Below are positions 21,201 through 29,791 of a stretch of DNA of 64,000 nt, piece by piece. The notes beneath the pieces are model-generated. The model was not told the DNA's origin, ran no database searches, and saw only the letters and a program-made list of their open reading frames with translations. The DNA is from Nitrospinaceae bacterium (GTDB taxonomy: Bacteria > Nitrospinota_A > UBA7883 > JAJDBK01). A program made the translations under genes and the position numbers. The stretch covers positions 27,650 through 91,649 of the forward strand of contig JAJDBK010000024.1 of NCBI GenBank assembly GCA_029261405.1, read 5' to 3'. Each line of letters starts with the position of its first letter. Position 1 is the first letter of the stretch.

Positions 21201-21709
21201 ATAAGAACGCGGCTTCCGCTATATCTGGCTAATCCGAAATCGGTGAGGCAGAGGCGACCGTCCTTGCTTACGAGCATATTCGCAGGTTTTATGTCACGGT
21301 GCGTCAATCCCCTGAAGTGGGCGTGCGCCAGACCATCACACACCTGCATGGCAAGGTCGATTATCATCTCCCAGTCACCCGGCTGGACCATGCCTGACCT
21401 GATCCACTCCTTGAGGCTTCCGCTCGGCATCAGATCGAGAAAGAGAGCGGGCCTGCCTTTAAGGTCGCAGACAAACCAGAGTTGAACTATATTCGGATGC
21501 AGGCCGAGATCTATCCATGCTTGAGCTTCGTTGATGAAACGTTTCATCTCCCTGTCGTTTGACACCAGATCAGCCTTGATATCCTTCACCGCCAGATCGA
21601 GATTCCACTGGCGATGATGCACCCGATATACTGTGGCCGCCCCACCCGCCCCGATCTCGTCAATGACTTCGTATTTGCTATTTATGACTTCGCCAGGTTT
21701 CAAGCTCAC
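18260..21709 (-). CDS. eukaryotic-type Ser/Thr protein kinase with TPR and two WD40 blocks
   Basis: 1149 residues. The kinase domain spans about 13-300: glycine loop GAGGAATVYRV, catalytic Lys in LAVKDIKAD, HRDIKPANML, TDFGLARYSG and GTPEYGSPEQW are all present, so it should be active. TPR-like helices follow at about 315-470. WD40 repeats run from about 490 to 750 (repeated GH/EH...SV, GD..IRVW and GxDGTVRIW patterns), then a helical linker, then a second WD40 set from about 860 to 1145. The two blocks probably form one or two beta-propellers for partner docking. No membrane segment is seen. The start is GTG, with AGGTG upstream. Its substrates are unknown; the cytidylate kinase-like gene follows it. 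Confidence 0.9.
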   Translation of the reverse strand: MSLKPGEVINSKYEVIDEIGAGGAATVYRVHHRQWNLDLAVKDIKADLVSNDREMKRFINEAQAWIDLGLHPNIVQLWFVCDLKGRPALFLDLMPSGSLKEWIRSGMVQPGDWEMIIDLAMQVCDGLAHAHFRGLTHRDIKPANMLVSKDGRLCLTDFGLARYSGSRVLIDQLCNAGEWESESSRTISDTMSGTPEYGSPEQWTHGAALDERTDIYSLGVVLYEMCCGQRPFDDGSHSDSPLQIIKWHKTLDAPDPRDHYNDIPESLVNLILHCLKKKCEERPQTVYEVREKLTLIFKEVTGEDSKRKTPEAGQLRADSTNNMAVSLYEIGENRKALAKWNEALTLDPHHPESVYNKTVFEWEEGVITDDIVVERLENLCRIHKRALVYLGYFHLERMAPEEAERSLEEIILENPDNSYYLQAITSLGDAYMAQERYSDAKGAYVKAIELASVEDSLLSDRFLLAYGETRYKNKELIFPRVRFEGSLPGNGKGTGALEISANGRFAVTGGMDGVLTIWNLEDFSVKRSVAVGEWSVVAIAISPDGAMIASAGWDTVVRVWETKSFKCLSVFKEHEEMVLGLVFAPDGLSLFSGGADRRCFHWNAKTGARIGVFEGHSSDVTSVAILPGGKRAVSGDGSGVIRVWSLEDGVLLQTIEAHAGSVNDLRPNRDGSSLFSVGADGVTAEWNPKSGDGIRKFAGHESSVRSVDINDATLLLVTAGADGTVRIWEADTGICLRTLHDHSKSVESARMAAKNPILVTGGLDSAINVYRVERTYLVASERFPQVNKALNHDQAERFRKRFEESMDQAFTTYGENRPEQSYTHLMDALEVTGFERDPDAMAMKAGLMELLPIKSFRSQRLVQAFNTGSDIHSLAIHKDGEFVVVGDSNCSLWNLSLGRGETVYGGGGATVTSISGEGEMVLTGEKGGELKLWEPFTGEPMQTIGSFAQSAILSNDGRIVIYSTADHAIKLWDVKLAEVVAVLNGHENEITAIAISRVENIAISADWAGIIYSWNLETDEKIREFTGHDGCVRTIAITPDGCYAVTGGFDSTVRLWNLETGDCVKVFDCGTDWVLSIAVTPDGRFIVSGSFDNTIRILSVEEGRAVYSFKGSKESFHDMSMTRDARFLVTGGAGGQMRRYELDWELMAE

Positions 21710-21779
21710 TTATTTTCACCTAATGATAAGGATCGCCATCCCGATTAATTTATCGTGAATCACTCACGAATTATCCAGG

Positions 21780-23006
21780 TTAATGAAGGTTGGCTCCCCT
21801 TTCAGCCTCTTCCAGGGAGATCGGTTTCCCCTCTTCCATATCCCACAATGGAGAGATATTGCGCACCATATCAATTATTCGCGGCAGGTGAGCCATTATG
21901 TAGTCGTTATCCTCCATCGTATTTGCGTGTCCCAAAGAAAAACGGAGGCTACCATGAATTATCTCGTGGGGAATTCCCATTGCCATCAGCACATGGGATG
22001 GGTCGAGCGAGCCTGAGCTACAAGCCGAGCCTGTGGATATGGCAATGCCCACCATGTCAAGATTAATGAGTAGAGCCTCCCCTTCGACACACTCAAAGCT
22101 GATATTAAGTGATCCGGGGAGCCTTTTTTCGCGACTACCATTCACACGCACATGCGGAATCATAGCTATTATTCTACTTTCAAGGTCGTCCCGTAACTTA
22201 CTGATCTTTTTTGTGTTTTCTTCCATGCTCGCAAGGCCGAGCTGGACAGCCTTCGCCAACCCGGCTATCCCGGCGGCATTCTCCGTACCTGCGCGTTTGC
22301 CCCACTCGTGGTGGCCGCCGTGAGACAATGGATCGAGTTTTGTTCCTTTCCGAACGTAAAGAACTCCAACACCTTTCGGGCCGTTTATCTTGTGAGCGGA
22401 GACCGAAAGCATATCGACTCCAAGGTCATCGACGTTTACAGGAATTTTCATAAAGCTCTGTACAGCGTCGGTATGGATAGCCGCCCCTTTTTCCTTTACA
22501 AGTTCAGCGATCTCTTTCACCGGCTGAATGGAGCCGACCTCGTTGTTGGCGTGCATTACCGATACGAGAATTGTATTGCGCCTCAACGCTTCGGCCACAT
22601 TTTCCGGGTGAATCAGAGCGGCGGGATCTACATCGACATGTGTAACATCAAAACCGTTTTTCGACAGATATTTCATCGGCTCCAAAACGGCGGGATGTTC
22701 GATAGTTGAGGTAATCAGATGGCCTCCCCTTCTCTCATTCTTTCCCCAGGCGTAACCTTTGATGGCAATGTTATCAGCCTCAGTGCCGCCGGATGTAAAC
22801 AGTATCTCGGAGGGGGAGGCTCCCAGCGCCTCGGCTACAATCTCCCTGGCCTCAAGAATCCGCGCTTTCACCTCCCTGCCGAAATGGTGGCCGGAGGAGG
22901 GGTTTCCGTACATGCCTTTAAGGAAGGGTAACATGGCATCAAGAACCTCCGGGCGCAGAGGTGTAGTGGCGCTGTTGTCGATATAGACTCTTCTTAATTC
23001 ATTCAA
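21780..23006 (-). CDS. cysteine desulfurase (NifS/IscS family)
   Basis: A 408-residue PLP enzyme. The aldimine lysine is Lys206 in SVSAHKINGPKGVG and the persulfide cysteine is Cys329 in STGSACSSGSLDPSH, the group I loop that delivers sulfur to partner proteins. It converts L-cysteine to alanine and passes sulfane sulfur on. It directly follows the MnmA-like thiolase gene (33 nt gap), so its likely client is tRNA thiolation, with FeS assembly also possible. No iscU or iscA gene is nearby. A second, fused desulfurase lies at 51.8 kb. Confidence 0.92.
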   Translation of the reverse strand: MNELRRVYIDNSATTPLRPEVLDAMLPFLKGMYGNPSSGHHFGREVKARILEAREIVAEALGASPSEILFTSGGTEADNIAIKGYAWGKNERRGGHLITSTIEHPAVLEPMKYLSKNGFDVTHVDVDPAALIHPENVAEALRRNTILVSVMHANNEVGSIQPVKEIAELVKEKGAAIHTDAVQSFMKIPVNVDDLGVDMLSVSAHKINGPKGVGVLYVRKGTKLDPLSHGGHHEWGKRAGTENAAGIAGLAKAVQLGLASMEENTKKISKLRDDLESRIIAMIPHVRVNGSREKRLPGSLNISFECVEGEALLINLDMVGIAISTGSACSSGSLDPSHVLMAMGIPHEIIHGSLRFSLGHANTMEDNDYIMAHLPRIIDMVRNISPLWDMEEGKPISLEEAERGANLH

Positions 23007-23039
23007 CTTGTCAGTTCTCCATGATCTTTCGCTGGTCGA

Positions 23040-24068
23040 TTAAATCCTGATTCTGTCCAACAGCTCCTCATTGGCTGGCTCTGAATCGACGCTCCACGAT
23101 TCATCTTCATTTTTCTTGTGATATTTTATTTTTATTGGGTCGCCGTTACTCTTTTCAGAATAACGCGCGGTCACAGAGCCGGCAAGGTCGCGTGACTCGC
23201 CGCTTAAAACACCCCTGAAAATGGCCAGTGGCCCCTTGACATCCATCGGATAGAAGAGAAAATCTTTAGCTCCGGCCATTTTTTCCAGTTGTTCATTCTC
23301 ATCGTGATTCCTGCCCACGATCAGTTTGCTCTCTTCTGATAACCTGAAATGACGACCAACGCGCAACAACCTGGCGTCCTTCACACCGGGTGATTCGTCG
23401 TAATCGATCAGATCGCGGATTCGTCCGGCAAAATGCTGGTCGGTTAAGAGGCATCCACCCGACGAGCAGAGGTTTTCGGTCATCCCGAATTCATCCTTGG
23501 CGATTCTTATCTGCTCTTTTCTGGAACGTCCGTGAATTTCAAGCATCTTTTCCCTGTCGATTATCCCATTTTTCTCCGGGATGGTAGGCTCCAGGAGTTT
23601 GGCGGAGAGAGGACGCACCACCAGCCCCTCAAGACCGGCCTGCTTCTCTATCATCCGCATTCTGTCTCTCTTCTGGGACATCGGCCTCTGACCCGACACC
23701 TCCCCCGTGAAGATAAACTCGGCCCCCTCCTCTATCATGATCTCCTTTGCTCTTTTGAAAACCATGATCCTGCAATCTATACAAGGATTCATGCCACTGC
23801 CGTATCCAAATTGAGGGCTTCGTAACATGTCGAGGTAGTCTGTCCCCATAAACTCCACACGAACCCGGATACCAAGCTCATCACCGAGCCGTTTCGCCTC
23901 ATTTTTGCACCCATGTGATTTTGTTGTGCAGGTGCAAAAGGGGCTGGAGAAATTCAGGGCCACGATATCGAAGCCGAGTTTTTGCATTATTCTGGTGGCG
24001 AGGGTAGAGTCGAGTCCACCCGATAATAGCCCAATAACCTTCACTGCAGGTCTCTTTTCGTCACTCAT
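23040..24068 (-). CDS. MnmA/ThiI-like PP-loop tRNA thiolation enzyme
   Basis: 342 residues. The N-terminus has the PP-loop ATP site LLSGGLDSTLA (residues 14-24). Cys pairs occur at 45/47/54 (FCTCTTKSHGC) and 96/99 (NPCIDCR), the second corresponding to the PCxxC region of MnmA, and a third pair lies in LCSSGGC. Enzymes of this group adenylate a tRNA uridine and replace oxygen with sulfur; several relatives carry a [4Fe-4S] cluster on such cysteines. The neighbouring desulfurase is the obvious sulfur donor. The protein is not a standard MnmA (different C-terminal half), so the tRNA position modified is uncertain. It starts 2 nt after the SurA stop. Confidence 0.78.
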   Translation of the reverse strand: MSDEKRPAVKVIGLLSGGLDSTLATRIMQKLGFDIVALNFSSPFCTCTTKSHGCKNEAKRLGDELGIRVRVEFMGTDYLDMLRSPQFGYGSGMNPCIDCRIMVFKRAKEIMIEEGAEFIFTGEVSGQRPMSQKRDRMRMIEKQAGLEGLVVRPLSAKLLEPTIPEKNGIIDREKMLEIHGRSRKEQIRIAKDEFGMTENLCSSGGCLLTDQHFAGRIRDLIDYDESPGVKDARLLRVGRHFRLSEESKLIVGRNHDENEQLEKMAGAKDFLFYPMDVKGPLAIFRGVLSGESRDLAGSVTARYSEKSNGDPIKIKYHKKNEDESWSVDSEPANEELLDRIRI

Positions 24069-24070
24069 CT

Positions 24071-25054
24071 TTAATTAAGTCTCTCAATATAAGCGTGGGA
24101 TCGAAGATTTTCTATCCAGGTGTTTCTCTTTCTTTCAAAATCCTCTTTTGCAAGTTTATCCCTGATTTTATCGGCCAGTTGCTCGAAAGGAATCGGTTCC
24201 GGCTCTTCAATATCGGTAACTTTTATCAGGTGAAGACCATATATGGTTTCCACCGGTCCACCAACTTCACCCTTTCGCAGGGAGAATGTCAACTTCTCGA
24301 ATTCGGGAATCATTTTGCCACGGCCAAACCATCCCAGGTCTCCACCATCCTTGGCCGCTCCGTCCTGAGAATATTCTTTTGCCATCCCGGCGAAATCGGC
24401 GCCACCCCTGATTTTTTCCATTATTCCAATGATACGTCTTTGGGCTTCTTCAAAATAATCGGGATCCTTCTCCCGGGACGCAAGCAGAACAATGTGACTT
24501 GCCCGGACTTTTCCCGGTTTAAAGAATTTGTTTTTGTTTTTGTTAAAAGCGCTCTTGACTTCCTCGTCCGAGACCTCCGGTTTTGGAACTTCCATACTGG
24601 TAACACGTTGTATAAGCATCTGATCTCTCATCTTCTCCCGATACTGCTCTATTTCCATACCCTGCTCTTTTAGCGTGCCTTCCAGGATTTCCATCGTTAT
24701 CTTGTTGGAGGTAATAACATTCTCGATCGATTTGTCGATTTCGCTCTCTTCAATCCTCAGTTCTTTTTCCCTGGCGTGTTTTAATATGACCTTCTCATCG
24801 ATCATGGAGTTGATAGCCTCTTTTTCTGTGACATCCGCCTGGTTACCCCTTCCCTTGAAGCTCGATAACATGGCAATTCGCTCCTGTAGATCCGACAGGA
24901 GAATAATCTCTCCGTTCACATTCGCAAGAATCCTGTCTACTATCTCAGCTTTCGCCTGCGAACCCGTCAAAACCAGAATCAGGAGGGCGATGGCTCCTGT
25001 AAAATTTCGGGATACACGATTACGCTCTCCTTTTTCTTCAGGGATATTATCCAA
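24071..25054 (-). CDS. surA: SurA-type periplasmic peptidyl-prolyl isomerase
   Basis: 327 residues: a short basic leader, a hydrophobic signal (GAIALLILVLTGSQAKA) cut near AKA, the SurA N-domain (VDRILANVNGEIILLSDL) and one parvulin domain (KVRASHIVL...FAGMAKEYSQD, GGDLGWFGRG, YGLHLIKV). It escorts outer-membrane proteins through the periplasm. The start is TTG at 25054, supported by AGGAG 8 nt upstream and the lack of any better codon before the signal. The gene therefore begins 76 nt inside the end of the previous PPIase gene. The length fits single-parvulin SurA forms of non-enteric bacteria. Confidence 0.88.
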   Translation of the reverse strand: MDNIPEEKGERNRVSRNFTGAIALLILVLTGSQAKAEIVDRILANVNGEIILLSDLQERIAMLSSFKGRGNQADVTEKEAINSMIDEKVILKHAREKELRIEESEIDKSIENVITSNKITMEILEGTLKEQGMEIEQYREKMRDQMLIQRVTSMEVPKPEVSDEEVKSAFNKNKNKFFKPGKVRASHIVLLASREKDPDYFEEAQRRIIGIMEKIRGGADFAGMAKEYSQDGAAKDGGDLGWFGRGKMIPEFEKLTFSLRKGEVGGPVETIYGLHLIKVTDIEEPEPIPFEQLADKIRDKLAKEDFERKRNTWIENLRSHAYIERLN

Positions 25055-25965
25055 CTTGTAAACTCCTCTTCTCTTCGTTGAGTTATAAGAATCTCTTTAA
25101 TTCTCTCCCTCGCCTCCGAAAAAGTCATGGCGCGGGGGTCCTCTTTTTTTATTACCTTAAACAGATGGAATCCGTAGATCGATTTTATCACTCTGGAGAT
25201 TTCACCCTCATCCAACCTGAATACCGCGTTTTCAAATTCCGGCGGCATCTGTCCCCTGGAAAAGAAACCCAAGTCGCCTCCAGCCACCGCATCCGGGCTT
25301 TGGGAGACTTTCTTCGCCATTGCGGAAAAATCACCTTTTTTTATCAGCTTTTCGCGGACCTGCTCTGCTGTGGTTTCATCATTGACCATTATTTGCAAAG
25401 CACGCACCCTGGCCGACCACCTGAAATCTGAAGCGTTCTCATCAAAATATTTTTTTATTTCCTCGTCGCTTAAACTTACGACCGAATCCATATGACGCAC
25501 CGTAAGCTTTCGCACCTTGATGGTTCGGGACAGGTACTTCTTCCATTCACCAAAGCTCATGTTGTTTTCGGCCAGGATCATGCCAAGATTTTCCTTGTCG
25601 TACTCTCCTAAAAGAACCCGGATCTCGTTGTCGAGTTCATCGTTGGAGACTGTTATGCCCTGACGGTTCGCCTCCCGTTCCAGAACCACATTCTCGACCA
25701 CGCGAACCAGCAAGGCTTTTCTGAGTCGGGCAAGCCCCTCCTTCGGCTCTACCTTGGCCATCTTGAGAACCGTCTGGTACAGGGCGATCTCTTTCTCAAG
25801 CTCCCCAAGGGTTATATCCTGATCGCCAACGCTACCTACAACCTGATCCATCCTGCTCTCGACAGAAACCTTGTCGTCAGGTACCTGGCATGACGAGAGA
25901 AAAACAAGACACAACAGGAGCGTCATCTGTACAAAGGTAGTTTTTAAGGTTCCAGAATGCGCCAC
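24979..25965 (-). CDS. lipoprotein parvulin-type peptidyl-prolyl isomerase
   Basis: 328 residues. The N-terminus has a lipoprotein signal with lipobox LSSC (LLLCLVFLSSCQVP), so the mature protein is anchored by a lipidated Cys. SurA-like helices (VGSVGDQDITLGELEKEI) precede one parvulin domain (RALQIMV...FSAMAKKVSQSP, GGDLGFFSRG, YGFHLFKV). It resembles PrsA/PpiC-type foldases and should act with the SurA gene that overlaps its 3' end. The start is GTG 25965; the later in-frame ATG would leave a signal without positive charge. It follows mfd after a 236-nt repeat-bearing gap. Confidence 0.88.
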   Translation of the reverse strand: MAHSGTLKTTFVQMTLLLCLVFLSSCQVPDDKVSVESRMDQVVGSVGDQDITLGELEKEIALYQTVLKMAKVEPKEGLARLRKALLVRVVENVVLEREANRQGITVSNDELDNEIRVLLGEYDKENLGMILAENNMSFGEWKKYLSRTIKVRKLTVRHMDSVVSLSDEEIKKYFDENASDFRWSARVRALQIMVNDETTAEQVREKLIKKGDFSAMAKKVSQSPDAVAGGDLGFFSRGQMPPEFENAVFRLDEGEISRVIKSIYGFHLFKVIKKEDPRAMTFSEARERIKEILITQRREEEFTSWIISLKKKESVIVYPEILQEPSPS

Positions 25966-26019
25966 TGCTTACAACTCGATTATGTAGTTTTCAAAACCAA
26001 GCATTGTACCACCCGCGCA

Positions 26020-26113
26020 GTTTGAGCGCCTTATTCAATACGCGCTGGCAGGTGCGTGGCGCACGGCCATTACGCTTACGCGCTGTTTGAGCGCCTCATT
26101 CAATACGCGCTGG
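26020..26113. repeat. two near-identical 29-bp direct repeats, 65-nt period
   Basis: GTTTGAGCGCC, T or C, then ATTCAATACGCGCTGG occurs at 26020-26048 and 26085-26113, 28 of 29 bases identical. Between them is a GTGCG-TGG-CGCAC hairpin (26052-26064), and just after them a GGGGGC-TAT-GCCCCC hairpin (26118-26132). The block lies in the gap between mfd and the PPIase gene and is not coding. It could be a REP/BIME-like intergenic repeat or a processing or attenuation site for the minus-strand transcript. Confidence 0.6.
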
Positions 26114-26201
26114 TAGCGGGGGCTATGCCCCCTTCCATCGGGTTTATATGGGCGATTAAGAAGTGGATGAGACACCGCCATAACGTTCACCGTCTCCGGC
26201 T

Positions 26202-29200
26202 CTATTGCGCTTTGCTTACAAGTTCGAGAAAACTGTGAATATAAGTAAACCTGGCTCTCCACCCCGATCCGGTAACCTCTGTCTCCAGACTGTTGGGAGG
26301 TGAGAACCTGACTTGTATCCCTTTCTTGTACGCCAGAGTCACGAGAAGGTCGGGTCTGAGTTTTGTTTTGGAGCTGAATTTCAACGACAACACGTTTCGG
26401 AGCATATCGACTTTTTCAACCCGGAGTGTTTTGCACAACAGCTTTATTTTCAGGGAAACAAGCAGTTTACTGGTATCTTCGGGGGGCGGTCCGAACCTGT
26501 CGATCATTTCCGATTCCACATCAAGAAGTTCGCTCTCCGTCTGGGCGCCATGAAGCCTGTTGTAAAAATCCATCCTGAAATTAACACCCGGCACATACTC
26601 TTTTGCAATCCTGCCGTTGATAACAAGGTTCATCTGAACGTCGAACCGCTCAGAGGTCGGTTCACCTTTCAGTTCTTTAATGGCGTCCTCCATCATCTCG
26701 CAGTAGGTTTCAAACCCGATAGCGTCGATGTTGCCCGACTGCTCCGGCCCCAGCAGGTTCCCCGCTCCACGGATCTCCATATCCCTGGCCGCCAGTTTGA
26801 ATCCAGCGCCAAGCTCGGCGAGTTCCTCCATCGCCTTAAGCCGTTTTTTCGCCTGCTCGGTAACGCCGCCACTATCAGGAACAAGGTAATAACAGTACGC
26901 CCTGTGCCGATCCCGACCCACTCGCCCTCGCAGCTGGTATAGTTGTGATAACCCGAAATGGTCGGCCCGATTGATTATCATGGTGTTGGCTGATGATATA
27001 TCAAGCCCCGACTCCACTATGGTTGTGCAGACCAGAATGTCGTATTTTTTCCCGATAAAATCGAGCATGACCTGTTCTAGCTCTTTTTCATGCATCTGCC
27101 CGTGGGCAACCGCCACTTTTGCCATGGGAGCGATTGTCATTATAAATTTGGCCATGCTATGGATCGAACGGACCTTGTTGTGAACAAAGTAGATCTGCCC
27201 TCCCCTGTCCATCTCTCTGAAGATCGCTTCACGAATCACTTTGGCGGAAAATTTCGAGATGAAGTTACGGATGGAAAGACGGTCTACTGGAGGTGTTTCC
27301 ATGACCGAAAGTTCCCGAATTCCAACCATCGAGGAGTGCAATGTTCGCGGAATCGGTGTCGCCGTCAACGTCAGGACATGAGCGTTTGACGACATGCTAC
27401 GAAGGCGCTCCTTACTCTTGACTCCGAACCTCTGCTCTTCATCGATAACGACAAGCCCCAGATTTTTAAAACCGATATCTTTTTGTAACAAGCGATGAGT
27501 GCCGATCAGGATATCGACCTCGCCGTTGATGGTCCGCTCTACGATTTCCAGGGCCTGTTTTTTTGTGAGGAAACGGCTAAGAGCTTTTACGGTTACAGGA
27601 AACGCAGAGAACCGTTCGGTAAACGTCCGGTAGTGTTGCTGGGCCAACAATGTTGTCGGGACCAGCACTGCAACCTGTTTTCCATCGTAGACTGCTTTAA
27701 AAGCCGCCCTCATAGCAACCTCCGTCTTCCCATATCCGACATCACCGCAGACAAGACGGTCCATCGGTTTGGAAAGCTCCATGTCGGAAGTGATTTCACG
27801 AATGGTTGTCAACTGGTCTTCGGTCTCGTCGAATTCAAATGTATCGGCAAACTCCCTGTGGTAATTGTTATCGGGGCTTAAAGCGGGGGCTACGCTTATT
27901 TTTCTTGTGGCGTAAAGTTTTAACAACCGCTGGGCCATATCCATGATCCCTTTTTTTACGCGGCTTCTGGTCTTGCTGAAGGTTGCGCCACCCATCTTGT
28001 CGAGCTGAGGCGTACCACCGCCGCTCACAAATTTTCGTATGAGGTTTATCGAGCTTATCGGAAGGAAAAGGGTCTGCCGCCCAGCATATTCAAGTTCCAG
28101 ATATTCGTCGGTATTATTCCCTACCGTCATCTCCTTAATTCCTACGAACCTGCCTACTCCGTGCAACGAATGAGTGACGTAATCCCCTTGCGAAAGATCC
28201 TCTACGCCAACGCCGAAAGCCTTTCGGCCCGATCTTGTCCTCCGTTTTATCTTCCTTACCTTGCCGAAAACCTCGTCGTCGGTCGTTATCATCCACTTGC
28301 CGAAAGGGTATACAAAACCTTGTGGCAGTTCTCCTACCGTGACGAAGACCGCTCCAACCGAAGATGTAAACTCTTTATCAAGCAGATCACCGATTCGTTC
28401 CGTGACACTTTTTAACCGGGTTAACGCAATGTCGTTCTCATTAAAAAGCGATGTCAAACGTTGAGCCGCCCCATCGGTTCTGACTACCACCGTCACATGA
28501 AATCCGGTCTCAAGTTTTTTTCTGATATCGGAAAAGAAATCGCTGACATTTCCCCTGAATTTTTGTGGATCGCCGGTTGAAACCACCATGGCGTTATCAT
28601 GCTCGTCGTCCGAAATTCCAAGTTCTGAAAGGCGTAAAATCTCCCGGAGCCTGACCATACCCCCATCGCCTGTAAGCTCATCGGCGGTCAAGAAAAGATC
28701 GGCGGGTTTTGCGACAGGTTCGTTACGTCCCAAAGCCTCCCGCTCCCCTTCAGTCACCAGAGAGTAGAAGAAATCGGTATGTTTTTCCATCTCCTCAGGC
28801 TCTTCCACAACAAACCTGGCTGAAGGGGGGAGATAATCGAACAGTGAGGCTGTGTCGGGAAAAAAGAGGGGTAATAATCGTTCCATTCCGGCGAAAAACA
28901 GACCGTTTTCAAGCGCGTCGGCTGTTCGCCCGACTTTATCTTCCACAACACCGGTTTTATCAACCAACTCGCTGAACCTTGCCAGGAGCGAAGGGCGATC
29001 AATCCCTTCGTAAAAAACCTCACGGAACGGATAGACCGTCGCGCTATTTATCTTTTCCATCGACCGCTGGGTGTCCTGATCGTAGATCCTGATCGACTCC
29101 ACTTCGTCTCCGAACAGCTCAATCCTTACCGGCCTGGCAAGCTCACCCGTATAAATATCAACAATTCCACCCCGGACGGAAAACTCACCCCTCTCCTCCA

Positions 29201-29723
29201 CCAGATTTACCCTGTTATATCCATAATTCAGAAGGTGCTCCGTTAACAGTTCCATATCGAACGAATCCCCCTGGTCTATCTTCAGGATTCCCTGTTTCAG
29301 GATGTCAGGTGGAACACTCTTCCTCGCCAGAGCTTCGATAGTGGTCACCAGAACAAAATCACCGGGTCGTTCCATCAGTTTTGACAATGTATAGAGACGA
29401 CCACCAGAGACCTCCGGGTGGGGGGACATCTTTTCGTACGGTAGTATTTCCCATGGCGGAAAATACAATAACCGACCATCATCCTTATGTTCGGGAAGGT
29501 ATAACGACAAAGCTTCGCAAAGCTCTTCAGCGCGACCCGCTTTATCCACCAGTACTACTACAGGATTCCCGGTCCTCAAGGCGTAAATAGCCGTCATCAT
29601 CGCCCTGGCGCTTTTTGTCAGACCTGTTACGCAAACAGGTTTATCGGAAGTAGCAGGCTCTTCCGATAAAACCGTGGCGATTTTTTCAATTGCCGAGCGG
29701 AATCCGGTGGTGTCTGGAGTCAC
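26202..29723 (-). CDS. mfd: transcription-repair coupling factor Mfd
   Basis: 1173 residues, full length for Mfd. The order is: UvrB-like N-domains (LPYEKMSPHPEVSGGRLYTL; FSVRGGIVDIY), the RNA polymerase-interacting domain (DLSQGDYVTHSLHGVGRFVGI with LELEYA), then the RecG-like translocase with Walker A GDVGYGKTEVAMRAA, the box VIDEEQRFG, LTATPIPRTL and the TRG motif region, and the C-terminal regulatory domain. It pushes stalled RNA polymerase off damaged DNA and recruits UvrA. The GTG start has no strong ribosome site. It heads the minus-strand series mfd-PPIase-surA-thiolase-desulfurase. Confidence 0.96.
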   Translation of the reverse strand: MTPDTTGFRSAIEKIATVLSEEPATSDKPVCVTGLTKSARAMMTAIYALRTGNPVVVLVDKAGRAEELCEALSLYLPEHKDDGRLLYFPPWEILPYEKMSPHPEVSGGRLYTLSKLMERPGDFVLVTTIEALARKSVPPDILKQGILKIDQGDSFDMELLTEHLLNYGYNRVNLVEERGEFSVRGGIVDIYTGELARPVRIELFGDEVESIRIYDQDTQRSMEKINSATVYPFREVFYEGIDRPSLLARFSELVDKTGVVEDKVGRTADALENGLFFAGMERLLPLFFPDTASLFDYLPPSARFVVEEPEEMEKHTDFFYSLVTEGEREALGRNEPVAKPADLFLTADELTGDGGMVRLREILRLSELGISDDEHDNAMVVSTGDPQKFRGNVSDFFSDIRKKLETGFHVTVVVRTDGAAQRLTSLFNENDIALTRLKSVTERIGDLLDKEFTSSVGAVFVTVGELPQGFVYPFGKWMITTDDEVFGKVRKIKRRTRSGRKAFGVGVEDLSQGDYVTHSLHGVGRFVGIKEMTVGNNTDEYLELEYAGRQTLFLPISSINLIRKFVSGGGTPQLDKMGGATFSKTRSRVKKGIMDMAQRLLKLYATRKISVAPALSPDNNYHREFADTFEFDETEDQLTTIREITSDMELSKPMDRLVCGDVGYGKTEVAMRAAFKAVYDGKQVAVLVPTTLLAQQHYRTFTERFSAFPVTVKALSRFLTKKQALEIVERTINGEVDILIGTHRLLQKDIGFKNLGLVVIDEEQRFGVKSKERLRSMSSNAHVLTLTATPIPRTLHSSMVGIRELSVMETPPVDRLSIRNFISKFSAKVIREAIFREMDRGGQIYFVHNKVRSIHSMAKFIMTIAPMAKVAVAHGQMHEKELEQVMLDFIGKKYDILVCTTIVESGLDISSANTMIINRADHFGLSQLYQLRGRVGRDRHRAYCYYLVPDSGGVTEQAKKRLKAMEELAELGAGFKLAARDMEIRGAGNLLGPEQSGNIDAIGFETYCEMMEDAIKELKGEPTSERFDVQMNLVINGRIAKEYVPGVNFRMDFYNRLHGAQTESELLDVESEMIDRFGPPPEDTSKLLVSLKIKLLCKTLRVEKVDMLRNVLSLKFSSKTKLRPDLLVTLAYKKGIQVRFSPPNSLETEVTGSGWRARFTYIHSFLELVSKAQ

Positions 29724-29791
29724 TTTACAGGAGATAAGGGTTACAGCGGTTCATACCGCACGATTCTAGAAATAGAGGAGTGTCACTTGGC

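Noticed and set aside
26020..26113. CRISPR array
   Set aside because: Only two repeats, a spacer with its own hairpin and no cas gene nearby.
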